A stretch of 64,000 nucleotides of DNA, taken from the NCBI GenBank assembly GCA_025602905.1, contig JAHLKI010000019.1:434001-498000 (forward strand), read 5' to 3'. The notes below the pieces were generated by a model that saw only the letters and a list, made by a program, of their open reading frames with translations, was not told the DNA's origin and did not search any database. This document shows positions 50,201 to 60,928 of the stretch, piece after piece. The position numbers were made by a program, and so were the translations under genes. This DNA is from Phlyctochytrium arcticum. Lineage: Eukaryota; Chytridiomycota; Chytridiomycetes; Chytridiales; Chytridiaceae. Every line of letters begins with the position of its first letter. Within the stretch, counting starts at the first letter, position 1.

Positions 50201-50300
50201 CGTGTTCAGCATGGGCATATCGGGACTTTAGTAGACTTGTCGATCGAGAAACAATGTCTCGAATGATGTGCCGGATGATATCGTCCGATGAGGCGGACAT
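47236..50300 (-). CDS. CFAP206: Cilia- and flagella-associated protein 206
   Basis: A gene of many small exons begins at ATG 50300 (exon 1 to about 50018) and ends with the exon 47741-47236. Matching segments run in family order: DDIIRHIIRDIVSRS and GRDEVERLIK, ICVDRITAPDSPVIEAVKMQVYFDTNF (in two parts), IVSYLLLRSHVGSP, AQLNGLAQLVTGIRLFNKQLGKGGEGV, GFCPYTLTTRDGLVVPGNKNLG, YALATPQAARAFATTPD, VKDYEWNEWELRRKA, NLRNKQTHSVQTNSSHF and TQTPIKKTFLSGLRHVP. CFAP206 is an axonemal protein at the base of radial spoke 2 in motile cilia. Internal exon borders between 47930 and 49980 are approximate. A Ser/Gly-rich tail extends past the usual end. Confidence 0.9.
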
Positions 50301-51289
50301 TTGATGGTGTACCGGACTATTATACTGGGAATTGGATGAGACACGGCCTCAGATCGCGCAGCCAACATCAGCAACCTGCGATTTTTACCGACGTCGTTCG
50401 AGCATTCTGACAGTCGGAGTCTGCGCCACACTAGATGACATAAGCAGCTGTCTGAGCCATTGAGCCTGGGGTCACACAGAGCACGGGCACCAGATTTCCA
50501 ACTGACAGGCCTCTCAGCGGCCAGCCAGGCCAGATCTGCCGGCCGGCGCCATTTGACGTTCCATTGGCTTTGGCAAATTCTCCGGTCGTTGAAGCTGGCC
50601 AACTCCGGCGGTAAGTCGGCGCTTGGGACTTAACCGAAATACTCTTAACCTGACCAGAGTTATTACGCAGACTTTTGAGGGTGTATCCTTATCGTGTGCT
50701 TGGGTCTATTCTTTGGGCATTCCGCGGAGAATTACACGATTTACCATTGACCTCTTTGTATCTGTTGAATACCACCACCTGTTGAATACCACCACCTGTT
50801 GAATACCACCACCACACCTTCCCTCATACTGATACCCTCAGAACCGATCTGTGAGCATCCAGAGGATGTGCTCTTAAATCGCCCAAGTTCATTGCGATTA
50901 CAGCAATCGTAACAAGCATCCTGTTACACGTCCTGATATTACTATACCAACCGACTATCAAAGTCATTGAAATACTGTCGCGTACATATCGGCGTAGTAA
51001 AATGCTAGGCGGACCGACTTTGATGTGCTCCGCAATAGCCTCGGATGCACCCTCGAATTCCCCAAATTCCCCAAGCATCAGCTGCCGGACCCGCAGACCC
51101 TCCACACCTTATAACCATATTTATTCCCCGAAGGATAGACCCCTTGAAAATCCTCACCTCTCGGTTAATGGTTTGCCTGTCTGTACATTCTCCTTGAGTT
51201 GCGAGCTAAAAAGCAGGAGCGCTCAGACGAAACCCAGTCCCCGTTGTCAGCCCTCTGCACCCAAAATTACCTCCGATCCAAGTTTCAAC
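50301..51289. other. Intergenic region between divergent genes
   Basis: About 1 kb between CFAP206 (leftward) and the next gene (rightward). It carries the 17-bp triple repeat listed separately. The frame of the next gene is open back to 51002, so part may be coding if an earlier ATG is used. Confidence 0.35.
50762..50812. repeat. 17-bp minisatellite, three perfect copies
   Basis: The unit CTGTTGAATACCACCAC occurs three times head to tail without mismatch, about 490 bp downstream (plus strand) of the CFAP206 start and so in its promoter side. Confidence 0.95.
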
Positions 51290-52441
51290 ATGAATACCGC
51301 CGACTTTCGATATCATCAATATCCGCAAGGATTTCAATTTCCTCGAAGGTCATGGACACCTGGATATCAAAGGACAGCCGGACATGCTGAAGACTCGAAA
51401 AGACGTATTGGCCGCATTATCGATCATCCGGTCGCAGTAACTGCGTACGACCTTTTTCGCCCTTTGATCGGGATCACCGCCCGCGCAGCAATAGTAGTGG
51501 TCTGCATTGCAGTCTCCGTGACCGTCGTTGTCATTCGCTACACAATCACCGCCATTGTGTATTTGTACAGGCGCCTACACCCCTACTTGAAAGTTGCGGT
51601 TCGCGCGGCCGTCACGTCGGCCAATGTTGCCATTGGCGTGGCCAAGCGCGTCGTAACCGCATACAATTCAGGTCGCCAAGTTTGGCGCGATCGCAGCAAT
51701 CCTTGGCGTCTATTTAAATCCTTCTTTCCGGCAGTAGACTTTGCTATAGAACACAGGCCGCATATTCCGAGACCTCCTTCACCGCAATCCGATCAGTGCT
51801 CTACTTCAAGCCCGTCTCCCAGCGGTAGTGAGGAGGCAAACATTGATGGGTTCGAACTCAACTCAACGCCGCTACACGGTGCTAGTGGGGAGGCGAACGC
51901 TGTCGCGTTTCCTCTCAGCCCAAGCACAGCATTCCATGCTGATACGGAAGTCAATCTGGACGCCCCCATTCCCCAATCAGTATACCAAAGTAAAGAGTCG
52001 GAAGAACCGGCAGGGGCTAATACGCCGCTGACTACTACTGAACGCGCGAACTTGGATCCGCAGGAAGGATGTACGCTCCCACAGAGTGAGCAAAATTTGA
52101 TAACCAGCGTAGAACCGACGAACGCATCTTCTGAGCATCCTCTTACGCCGGTCACCGCCACAAATGAATCAACTTTTAGTGATAAGTTGAGCAGCCGTTC
52201 TGATGCTGCTTGTGATGCCATTGATACGGAAGACCTTGGGCAAGACCTAAATGGCCAGAATATGGATGAAAGCGTGGAGAGCTGCTATCTGACGGAAGAG
52301 CAAGTTGAAGATGTCCGTGATGACGAAACCGAGCACTTTTACTCCCACCCGATCCAGAAGCGCAGCCGTTGGCGAGGCAGCAGCAGGTGGAGCCTGGACA
52401 GTGGCTACGCCGAGGACACGTTGCCTTTTCCGGGTCATTGA
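51290..52441 (+). CDS. Predicted membrane-anchored protein, function unknown
   Basis: A single-exon frame codes 383 residues from ATG 51290; the frame is open back to ATG 51002 (479 residues), but the upstream part reads as low-complexity. Residues about 60-95 form one long or two short hydrophobic spans (AAIVVVCIAVSVTVVVIRY, TAIVYLY) followed by a basic amphipathic stretch (AVRAAVTSANVAIGVAKRVV). The rest is acidic and Ser/Thr-rich with loosely repeated EANIDG/EANAVA/EVNLDA segments, ending in a basic patch (KRSRWRGSSRW). This suggests an integral membrane protein with a disordered cytosolic tail. No family recognised. Confidence 0.6.
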   Translation: MNTADFRYHQYPQGFQFPRRSWTPGYQRTAGHAEDSKRRIGRIIDHPVAVTAYDLFRPLIGITARAAIVVVCIAVSVTVVVIRYTITAIVYLYRRLHPYLKVAVRAAVTSANVAIGVAKRVVTAYNSGRQVWRDRSNPWRLFKSFFPAVDFAIEHRPHIPRPPSPQSDQCSTSSPSPSGSEEANIDGFELNSTPLHGASGEANAVAFPLSPSTAFHADTEVNLDAPIPQSVYQSKESEEPAGANTPLTTTERANLDPQEGCTLPQSEQNLITSVEPTNASSEHPLTPVTATNESTFSDKLSSRSDAACDAIDTEDLGQDLNGQNMDESVESCYLTEEQVEDVRDDETEHFYSHPIQKRSRWRGSSRWSLDSGYAEDTLPFPGH

Positions 52442-53088
52442 GCGCTGGGTAGCTGAGGGGTAGCTGAGTACACATAGATGTAGTTATGACAAATATTTTG
52501 TAGAAGATAGCTGGCATATATAAATACGATATTCGGAATTGAACTGAACCCATTGTATTGTGCAAATCGGTGCGATGTACAAGGCGAAGGACATGCACGA
52601 AATGAGTATTTGGGAATTCTGTCGATGTCCCTCGCTTGTCAACCCTGCAGCGTTACATGCGCTTTACAGCTTCGACACTCCTCTATTGCGTCCCGAAATC
52701 ACCCTCTTCGCCTCTATCCTCACGTCCCGTTCCATTAAGACCGTCCGATTCGAATTTTTCCTCCCAAGCATGTCCCCGCATGCCCTCATAAATTTGTCAG
52801 TTGCAAGTTGCATGTTTCTTTTTCCACCTAGCACATCAGGGTGTAATTAGCCGTCACGAAATAGTTCATATATATTGAATTTGAATGTTTCGTTACTGCG
52901 CAGGTCTCTATGCTAATTGATGTTCGTTGCTCTGCAGAACCACCCCGCAGCCAATCGAACAAGGCCCCGATATGCTTTTTCCCAACAGCTAACGCACATA
53001 CTATAGTCCCATGTCATTGATTGTACATGTGTGCGACAGCAAATGAAGCACGCAGGGATAACACCAGCTGCAGCTTCGCAACTACTGC
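52442..53088. other. Intergenic region between convergent genes
   Basis: About 650 bp between the stops of the membrane-protein gene and the BRK1-like gene. No feature recognised. Confidence 0.35.
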
Positions 53089-53598
53089 TCATTCTGAATG
53101 CGTTATCTGAGCAATGTCTCTAATAGGAGTGTCTTCATTATCTCCCTCAATGCGCGCTGAAGGTGCTATTTCTCCGTCAAGGATTCTTTCCTCTGGTACG
53201 CTTGTGCCTATATTGGTTTGTGATACGTGGGCGGAATTGTCATTTGACAAACTGGATACTGGGGTAGCGGTCGTAGCACTTTGAGCCTATAAAGTCCCTG
53301 ACCTTCAGCCTACAGGTCTTGCATAGTCTCAGCAATAATGACATACTTTGGCTTCAAGGACGGCAAGCCGGCGCTCGGTAGCTGTCAGGTTCTCACTCAT
53401 GGCTGCAAGATGTGTACGGGCGTGTGCATCTAGAGCCAGAATTCATGACTGCACATGCGTGAATCAACAATGGCATCAAGTCATACCGAATTTGGATAGG
53501 AACATAGCCATTTGTTTGATACCGGCCTCAAGGGACTCGATTGCATCGTTTGCATCGCGGTGATCGTTGAGTGGAGTTGGTCGTGTTTGTGCTGACAT
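53089..53598 (-). CDS. BRK1: BRK1/HSPC300-like subunit of the SCAR/WAVE actin regulatory complex
   Basis: Three exons (53598-53487, 53429-53347, 53286-53089) in matching phase give 130 residues; no single exon is long, so it is easy to miss. Residues about 20-66 form one continuous helix matching BRK1: AIESLEAGIKQMAMFLSKFD, then RTHLAAMSENLTATERR and LAVLEAK, the pattern of BRK1's FLxxFD...L..LNEKLTxLERR. BRK1 is a small coiled-coil subunit that stabilises the WAVE complex, which activates Arp2/3 for branched actin. Residues 67-130 are an acidic, disordered tail not found in the roughly 75-residue animal protein. The related WASH subunit CCDC53 is an alternative, but the FD and ERR motifs favour BRK1. 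Confidence 0.72.
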
Positions 53599-53905
53599 TG
53601 TTTTGCTAGGAGCTAGTTATGGCAATCTTGCACATGCGCGAAGGGCACCTTCTCTAGAGTCGGGGATTGCTGCGCAAGAGATTACGAAGTCGCCGCACGT
53701 GAGCTGTGCATCCGTTGGTCTCTCTCTGCCTTTGGTTGTTCAGCATGTTCATCATGTTCTCCCAAAAATTACAGATCCAAGAGTGATCGTGCATATTAGA
53801 CTTGCAGCATTTGTCTTTAAAGAGTGGAACAGATCACCTCTGACTGCTGGTCCATACTCGTATCACCCGAAAATCGTCAGTCTTCACAAAATCTCCCTTG
53901 GCAAA
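53599..53905. promoter_or_regulatory. Bidirectional promoter region of BRK1-like and TUG-like genes
   Basis: Only 307 bp separate the two start codons, which face away from each other, so promoter elements must be shared or closely packed. No specific motif was identified. Confidence 0.5.
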
Positions 53906-56022
53906 ATGTCTGTCACCTTAGATCATCCAACGCATCCCACGAAGAAGGCACACTTGAAGATAACACCGTCAACTCCACTACAGACACTCTTAGATCAAGC
54001 CTGTCAGTCATGGGGACTCAACTCTGCGGACTATTCCCTCAAGCTGGTGCAGGGGGTCGGAGGGAAAAAGGAAGTAGATGTCGAGCTCGGTAGTACAGTG
54101 CGGATAGTGGGAGTAGCAGGTGGGAGTCGACTGCGGGTCGTTCCAGGAGTAAAACGAAAGGGTGAGACTGGCTAATCCGTTGTTTCAAATGAAATGGACC
54201 TGGCAATGACCGAGTTCCCTACTGACAGCTGGTCCCGTAACGGTGGCCCTTCAACCGCCTGATATGCCGCGCATGGTGGCAGCATTCTGTGCATCAGCAA
54301 CAACTTTATGGAATGTCCTCCAGCACTTTGAAGGGAAATGGGGGTAAGCGTTCGGCATCCTGTGAAAGAAGACGCAACCTAATCTGTGGAAAGTGTTAAT
54401 TTGACGCGTGTGACACAGACCGAGTCTCGGGGAATGTTGAAAGTCAGTAAAGAGGTTTATATGATGCCAGCTTGCATTGTGATGAACCGAGAGGTCAGGA
54501 GTTTCAACAACACGCGTATTTGAAGATAATATTGATCAATCCTACAGTTCTCAACCTTCGAGAGTTTGAAGCAAACGACTTTGGAAATGGCAGGCCTTAG
54601 CTCTGGCAACGGAGTTATCCGGGTGCTGCTAAAGGCTACAGATATGAGCCTCGACGCTGCTTTGACGCTACTCGGTAGCACTCCATCATGGCAAGCTCCA
54701 GTGAATGACCGCAGCAACGCTCAAACCCCACCGCAATCTCAAACCGCCTCTGCTCCATCTCCTCAACAAACCAATACTGCCCCATCGCTTTCCGGGACAT
54801 CTCAGTCTGCTCCGATAGGTTGCCCCCCTTCAGTGGTTCCCACTTTAGCGTCTCCAAATCTGCCGAAAACTACGCACATTCCGAGCGAATCTTCTGCTCA
54901 ATCGGTGGCAGCTGCCAAAGATGAAGGTAACGCCCATGGCGTACTAGGTATTAGTGCAAAGTCCTGACCACATTCCTGTCTATCATCAGAGTCTAGTGCC
55001 ATTGCCAACCCTGCATCTGCCCTACCCACACTAGCCGGAACAGCAACTCAGGATGTTGAGCACGAAGTGATCACCCCCTTCGACCGGGAAATTCGTGTTT
55101 TCCGCCCACCGCCACCCGGACAAGCATATCCCCAATGTGAGTTTACCTAGGTGTGATAACTCAAATAGCACAAATCTCATTGATGTCGCACCCCTGCACC
55201 AGTCGAACTTCCAGAGTCTTTTTACGACTTGTCGCCCCTCGAGTTGCGTCATATGCTTGGTACATCGCGCGCACGGAATACCGCTGAAGCACCTCTTTTG
55301 ACCCGCAAAATGCGAGAGGACATACAACAGCGAAAGTGGCAGAAATACCCAAAAACCCTCGTGCGTGTCCGATTACCTGGCTGGGAATTAGTACAAATGA
55401 GATTCTTGAGCGCCGAGCAAGGTATGGCTGATATGATTTCGTTGCCCCTGGCAGTTGGGCTGACGCTGTGTTCTTGCTTAGTTCAGACATTCTACGACAC
55501 CCTCCGCTCTATGCTGGTGGACCCCACTCGGCAATTCACACTATACACCACACCGCCGTTCAAAGCATTGGATCCGACAGACACATTCTGGACAGCCAAG
55601 CTTGCTCCAGCTGCGCTGGTGTACTTAAAGTGGGAGGACGATGCGAACGGAACACACCGCGAAGGACATCCCCTGAAGGACGAATGGCGCCAGAGAATGG
55701 AAGAAATGGAAACATCCACGCAAGCGGAGAGCACTGGTACCGCACCCATGGAGGGACTATTGGTGGGAGTGCGGGCAAATGAAAAGGATTTGTCCAACAT
55801 TGTACCGTCGATGGGACATCGTCTCAGCGACCCTTCGTCGTCGTCTTTCCCTGGTTCATCCTCCCGGAGTGATCAAGACCTGCATCAATCAGAATCTCAA
55901 GAGGGTAAAAGCGGCGGGAGCGAGAAGAAAAAACCCAAATGGTTCAAAATAGGTAATTTAAAAACCTCTTCACGTGTAAATTGGAAACTAAAAAAGAAGT
56001 CCGACTTGCAGGGGGTAAGTGA
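53906..56022 (+). CDS. ASPSCR1: UBX-domain protein of the TUG/ASPSCR1 (yeast Ubx4) type, Cdc48/p97 cofactor
   Basis: Eight exons (53906-54161, 54229-54343, 54448-54493, 54548-54926, 54990-55136, 55203-55421, 55482-55952, 56012-56022) give 547 residues, like human TUG (553). The N-terminus is the TUG ubiquitin-like domain (MSVTLDHPTHPTKKAHLKIT, TPLQTLLDQACQSWGL), followed by a second ubiquitin-like region (QTTLEMAGLSSGNGVIRVLL). The middle has the typical DREIRVFRPPPPG and FYDLSPLELRHML. The UBX domain (RVRLPGWELVQMRFLSAEQ ... LYTTPPFKALD) follows. The last 11-base exon completes the C-terminal PKWFKIGGGK motif. Family role: binding the AAA ATPase p97/Cdc48. The frame stays open without the last two introns, but splicing gives the family's C-terminus. 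The exon 3 acceptor is chosen by phase and is the weakest. Confidence 0.9.
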
Positions 56023-56179
56023 CATTGAGAATTTCTCTTCAACACTGTCCTATTTTAAATACAACGAATTACAACGAATGATTTGATCGATACAAAAAAA
56101 TCCATTTCGGGTTCATCTAAGGCGCGCGCAGACGCATATGAATTGAGTGGCAGTCATTGGTAGCATAAAGCCTGAGAGC

Positions 56180-58320
56180 TTAATAAGCGGCGTTATGAGA
56201 CTTCTGTGCGCGACCTGAAGGGTCCTCGGGACAACCTGTAGTGATGAATCATATTAGCCCACAGAAAGTAAAATAAGAATCGCATTTTACCCACCCCAAT
56301 CCTTTCGGGGTATCCATCGTACAACGCTTTCCAAACACGCCGGTTGCGGGAATTTATTTTCAAACACTTCGCGGAACCAGTATGCCTCCTTTGTGGTCGG
56401 CGTATCCTTTTGAAATCTCTTATGCGCACTGGCCAACTGTTCCTCTGACACGTGTTTCTCCGCATACGCCTTGATGCTATCAATCCAGCTGTATCCGACA
56501 CCATCGCTGAATTGCTCCTTTTGGCGCCACAAGATATCATCAGGAAGGTATGGGTCTTCCGGAGTATCGAATGCTTTACGGAGCGTGTGTTTCTCAAGCT
56601 TGTGGTGGTATGGGGCACGCTGTGTAAGTTTGTGGTTGGCAGGAACTTTCTGCATGCATACGTCCAGGAAAGCACGATCGAGGAAAGGTACACGAGCCTC
56701 TAGACCCCATGCCATGGTAGATTTGTTCGCGCGAAGGCAGTCCGAAGTATGAAGGTTTTGTATACGAGTAATGGTCTCATGGTGCAGGGCTTGTGCAGTA
56801 GGGGCAGAGTGGAAATACAGGTAGCCTAAGGTGCTGCGGTATGAACAACGCATTTCGCTAAAAAAGAAATGTACAACACCTACCACCAAAAATTTCATCG
56901 GCCCCCTCGCCACTGAGAACCATCTTAACACCCATGGCTTTGATCTTGCGGGACAAGAGATACATAGGGGTACTGGCGCGAACAGTGGTTACATCATAGG
57001 TCTCCAAATGCTCAATGACCTCGGCAATGGCATCCAAGCCTTCTTCTACCGTGAAAGTGAATGCACGGTGTACAGTTCCCAAAAAGGTTGCGACGCGCTG
57101 AGCAGCAGCCAGATCGGGAGAGCCAGGTAGTCCAATGGAGAAGGAGTGCAGGCGAGGAAAGGCAGATGATGAAGAGATTGCGGCTACAGATTTGAATGAG
57201 CATTCGTATGTCGATGCTGCTAGGCGCGGTAGTTTGCTGATCGAACTTACATCGGATATCGTCGTCATCATCCGCGTCAAGCGCACTGCCGTTGGTAGGA
57301 CCGGCGTCCTCGACAGCCGCACGACGGCGCATGCGCATCGCTATTGAAGCAATAAGACTGGAGTCCAACCCACCACTTAAGAGAACACCGTATGGCACAT
57401 CACTCATGAGACGTTTCTTGACGGACTTCTCGAGGGCAGCGCGAACGGCCGTGTACATCTGGCCCTCCTCTTCGGCAGTCATCTGGGCATTCTCCTCATC
57501 CAAGGATGGGAGACCTCGCGCGATATCCGAATACCATTCAGGTTTGTAGTACTCCGTTGTTTTGCCTGTTTCGCTGGAGTAATAGTGGCCTGGGGGGAAA
57601 GCAATGATTCTATCACAGTCCTCATTCAAACATTTCATTTCGGATGAAAACCAGACAGAGTTGTCCTGCGAACGCCATCCTTGGTACAGAGTGGTGATGC
57701 CGACGTGGTCACGAGCTGCGAGGTAAATGTCCTTTTTCTTGTCGTAAAGAACAAAGCTGTACATGCCATCAAGGTGTTGAAGCAAATCAACGCCCATTTC
57801 CTCATACTGTTTACAAGGAAGGAGGTTCAGAATATAAACAAACAAAATTCCATACGTCAATCACGTACCAGATGCAAGATGATTTCACAGTCGGAGTTGG
57901 TCTTGAATGTGTGCTCCTTCTTCAAAAGCTTTCTCAAGGTTACATGGTTGTAAATTTCTCCATTGACGGTGAGCACAATAGACTCATCCACGTTGGTGAG
58001 AGGCTGCGCTCCGGATTCTATAGAGCGCGGGCGACAAAAATATATGAGACAACAAATTCCACCGTCCAGCTCTAACCAATCAGCATACTGACCAACACCA
58101 ACAATGGCAAGGCGTTCATGACAAAGAATGTTGTTTCCACAAACAGTCACACCACTCCAGTCAGGTCCTCGGTGGCGAATTCTGGAACCAAGCTCTTAGT
58201 CCCATGGTTTCCGGTGATGCCTCAACATACAGCTACTTACTTTTTGGATAGTTTGACAGCCTTTGTCCTCAGCGAGTTGCCGCCCTCTTGGCAGCCGAAA
58301 ACAGCAAAAATTCCACACAT
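56180..58320 (-). CDS. ASN1: Asparagine synthetase (glutamine-hydrolysing)
   Basis: The gene begins at ATG 58320 with [11 protein letters not shown], whose Cys2 is the class II glutaminase nucleophile. Further glutaminase motifs are [18 protein letters not shown] and NGEIYNH. The synthetase domain holds the pyrophosphate loop [36 protein letters not shown] and [17 protein letters not shown] final small exon after an intron near 56230-56290 gives [15 protein letters not shown] and the stop at 56180. The enzyme makes asparagine from aspartate, glutamine and ATP in the cytosol. About eight exons; internal borders were checked by phase at most junctions. An acidic insert ([12 protein letters not shown]) sits between the SGGLDSS helix and LHSFSIGL. 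Confidence 0.96.
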
Positions 58321-60603
58321 GGTTTGTACTGCGAATGAGGGTAGAGATCGTTCAGAGGTACAGACACCAAGTTGGTCAGGAGTTTGTCGGCAGTAGATAT
58401 AGAGCAGAAAGGAGCGCTGGCGGCGAAGAAGAAAGTGGAGGCGGCTGCTGCAGTGTGGAGGCCCACACTGCTCGGTTTTCCCGTGGAGAAGAAACCAGAT
58501 TTCCCGGCGCCAGATCTGCTTACGTGAGCGGCAATCAGTCCGTGACTCATTTATGAGATCTAATCATTCTGATTGGCTGCAAACAAGGTTGTGTGGCATC
58601 GCCGCATCTTATCAAATGGCTGGAAATTGTGGTGATTCTGCGGCGATGCTTCTGACAGCAATCTAAGGAAAACTGCTATCGTACATTCGTTTTGGAGCTT
58701 GTGGCAGCCATCGATGCATTGGATAATTGCTACTGGATGTGGTGCTACACCGGTTTCCTAGTGGGGGGTAGAGCATTTGCAACCTTTCCCGAGGAGATTT
58801 GGGGGATCTTCATACGACAGAGACAACATCAATCGCCATCCCTAATATTGCACCATTCTTCTATGTAGCGGGAAGGTGTTGCAGGGAAGATCACTAGCAT
58901 TATCTCTCAAATCAAACACCTATAACAATTCGTTGAGCCTGCTGCCTGCTGCCTGATGAATGTATGGAGACTAGTTTCAGGCGCTCGATGGCGATTTCCA
59001 CACCTTCAAGACCAGGTATATATATACAGCGAAATCAAGCCTAACGTGGCCTACGGGCAGTTCATATTCTTCGCACAAAGGGAATGACACCGGGGTGAAC
59101 CACTGTCAGGTTGAGGATGGCTCTCTTCCAGATGGACCCGCAGGACTTTTCAATGAGAACCAAGCCGGTCAATCACTTGGCTTTACTTTTCTACAATTAC
59201 ACGTGTTTTTTTTTTGTCGAGAATGTTACCATCTGACTGTGTATGAAAATGCCGCTTCCTTTATGAACGAAGATGGTTGGTTGCTGTCAGATGCTATGAG
59301 AGAAATGGTTGTGGAAGAGAAGGCAGCCGCATCTCCACCATCGAGCTTAGATAAAAGAGCTTTGTCACCAGTGCAGATGAGGAGCAGGCTATCAACACGA
59401 AGTTTGCGACTATGGGGTGTTTTAATCCACCCGGCATCCATACGTGGTGTATAAGTGCCCGTATAGTCATTACTACGCCGGCTCTGTAGGCATAGCGTCA
59501 GGGTCATTAGCGCTATAGCCAAACGGTGACTACCCTCAGTATACATCACAGTAGAGTTAAATTATAGGTGCACCGTGACAGCATATGAACTCAATGTCAG
59601 TGATGCCGGTTCATAGGGGATGTGCTAACGGTTGGCGTGGTGCGAAAAGCCTTACAAACCCAAGCCGCAATGATTTCTATTATGCATAAGTTGTGCCAAC
59701 TTTGCCAGTACAGTAAAATAATATATATACTGGGAGTTTTGACCCGAAGTGTTGCTGACCCCTAGCATTTTCCCCTGAAGGAATGAAAGAAAACATGTAG
59801 ATCAAGGACATCATCAAGAGCAACATAACAAACCGCAGAAATAAAAAAAAAATGGAGATGAAGGAAAGAGACATGACGTCTCAACAGGACAAAAAAAAGA
59901 AAAGAGATCAAAGACAAACGAGATATCATAGGAGAATTTCGAAAAAAACAAAGAATGAACGGACAGAGATCAATGAATGGACTTAACAGCATACGTCCCC
60001 AGAACAAATCAAAGAAAGAGAAAACAGACGCCGATCATATCCGATCTCCTTCCTTTCCTCACTGTCTAGCAACATCTTTTGCCATTGTCCTCTCCACCTT
60101 CCCTTCCCTTTCTGAATATTCACCACCTCTTTTCCCGCTTCCAGCTAAGGTAGCATCTACGTCTCTTCCATGCTGCCTCAATCCATTTTCGAGCCTGATG
60201 CAGACTGAGCTTGACTCGACCGTAGAAGCGTGCTGCAATGGACGCTTCCAATCCAGACCGAGCTTGGCTTGACCAAAGGGAGAGTCAAGCAAATCTGGAT
60301 TGGACTTGTCTGTTGCAGCAAGATGGCGAGCCGCACTATATTACTCATTCCAGTAACATGGTTATAGTGGAGAGAGCTCAAGCAAATCTGGCTGGGTTTG
60401 CTTGTTGTGCAACTCTCTCGCATGGGACTCTCTTGCCTAACAAGTCCAACTTATCTTTACCGTCTTCTTCATCTGTCCTAACTTTGGATATCCTCCATTT
60501 CTGCTACTATGCACTTTTCACAGTGCCTTTCCTGCCCAACGTTTTCATGATTTGATCATAGCTATAATCTACGTGTTTCTACGGATTTACTTTGCGCAAT
60601 AAT
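58321..60603. other. Long intergenic region without a recognised gene
   Basis: About 2.3 kb between the asparagine synthetase start and the candidate LTR. It holds the ASN1 promoter. Open frames (59095-59454, 59762-60007) read as low-complexity and match nothing known; 59830-59960 is purine-rich on the plus strand. Related short repeats lie at 60201-60392. Confidence 0.35.
60201..60392. repeat. Cluster of related direct and inverted short repeats
   Basis: CAGACTGAGCTTGACTCGACC (60201) and a variant at 60254 are direct copies. GTCAAGCAAATCTGGATTGG (60284) is an inverted relative of the second, so 60247-60303 can fold into a stem. Another inverted relative (CTCAAGCAAATCTGG) lies at 60378-60392. 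Confidence 0.6.
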
Positions 60604-60847
60604 TGTTGATCACGTACAATTTTCTTTCTTTTACTGCTGAAGCATCTAACCCTTTTCTTACAATTCCCATTCTGTTGTGACTCAGCTTTCCAGTTGTCAG
60701 CACGCGTCTGTTACCTCAGCAAGGTCTTCTATAACTCCGACGCGTAGCTTCCATGATGTGTAATGCCTTGTATATAATGTGGTCGTTGGCTCACCCCGCA
60801 CCAACTCTCCAGTCTTTGATAGTATACATTGAGTTCACTTTACAACA
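60604..60847 (+). mobile_element. Candidate 5' LTR of a Ty1/copia retrotransposon (about 244 bp)
   Basis: The stretch begins TGTTG and ends CAACA, the short inverted ends typical of LTRs, lies directly upstream of a copia Gag-Pol frame, and contains a TATATAATG box near 60773 that could drive transcription. It is followed by TTATCAGACACC, which could be a primer-binding site. The 3' LTR is outside the window, so the borders are not confirmed. Confidence 0.5.
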
Positions 60848-60928
60848 CGTTATCAGACACCAAGCTCTAACCAACTCGAACTACCATTTCAAAAAAAAAA
60901 AAAAAATTCAAAAAAATCAGCATCAGCC

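Noticed and set aside
54344..54447. Using the AG at 54420 as the acceptor for exon 3 of the TUG-like gene
   Set aside because: It gives a stop within a few codons; the AG at 54447 keeps the frame and leads into the expected ubiquitin-like domain.
55953..56086. Unspliced C-terminus of the TUG-like protein ending at 56086
   Set aside because: Splicing to 56012 gives PKWFKIGGGK and a stop, the family's usual C-terminal motif.
59762..60007. Phe/Ser/Leu-rich frame on the minus strand
   Set aside because: It arises from a purine-rich tract on the other strand and has no domain-like pattern.
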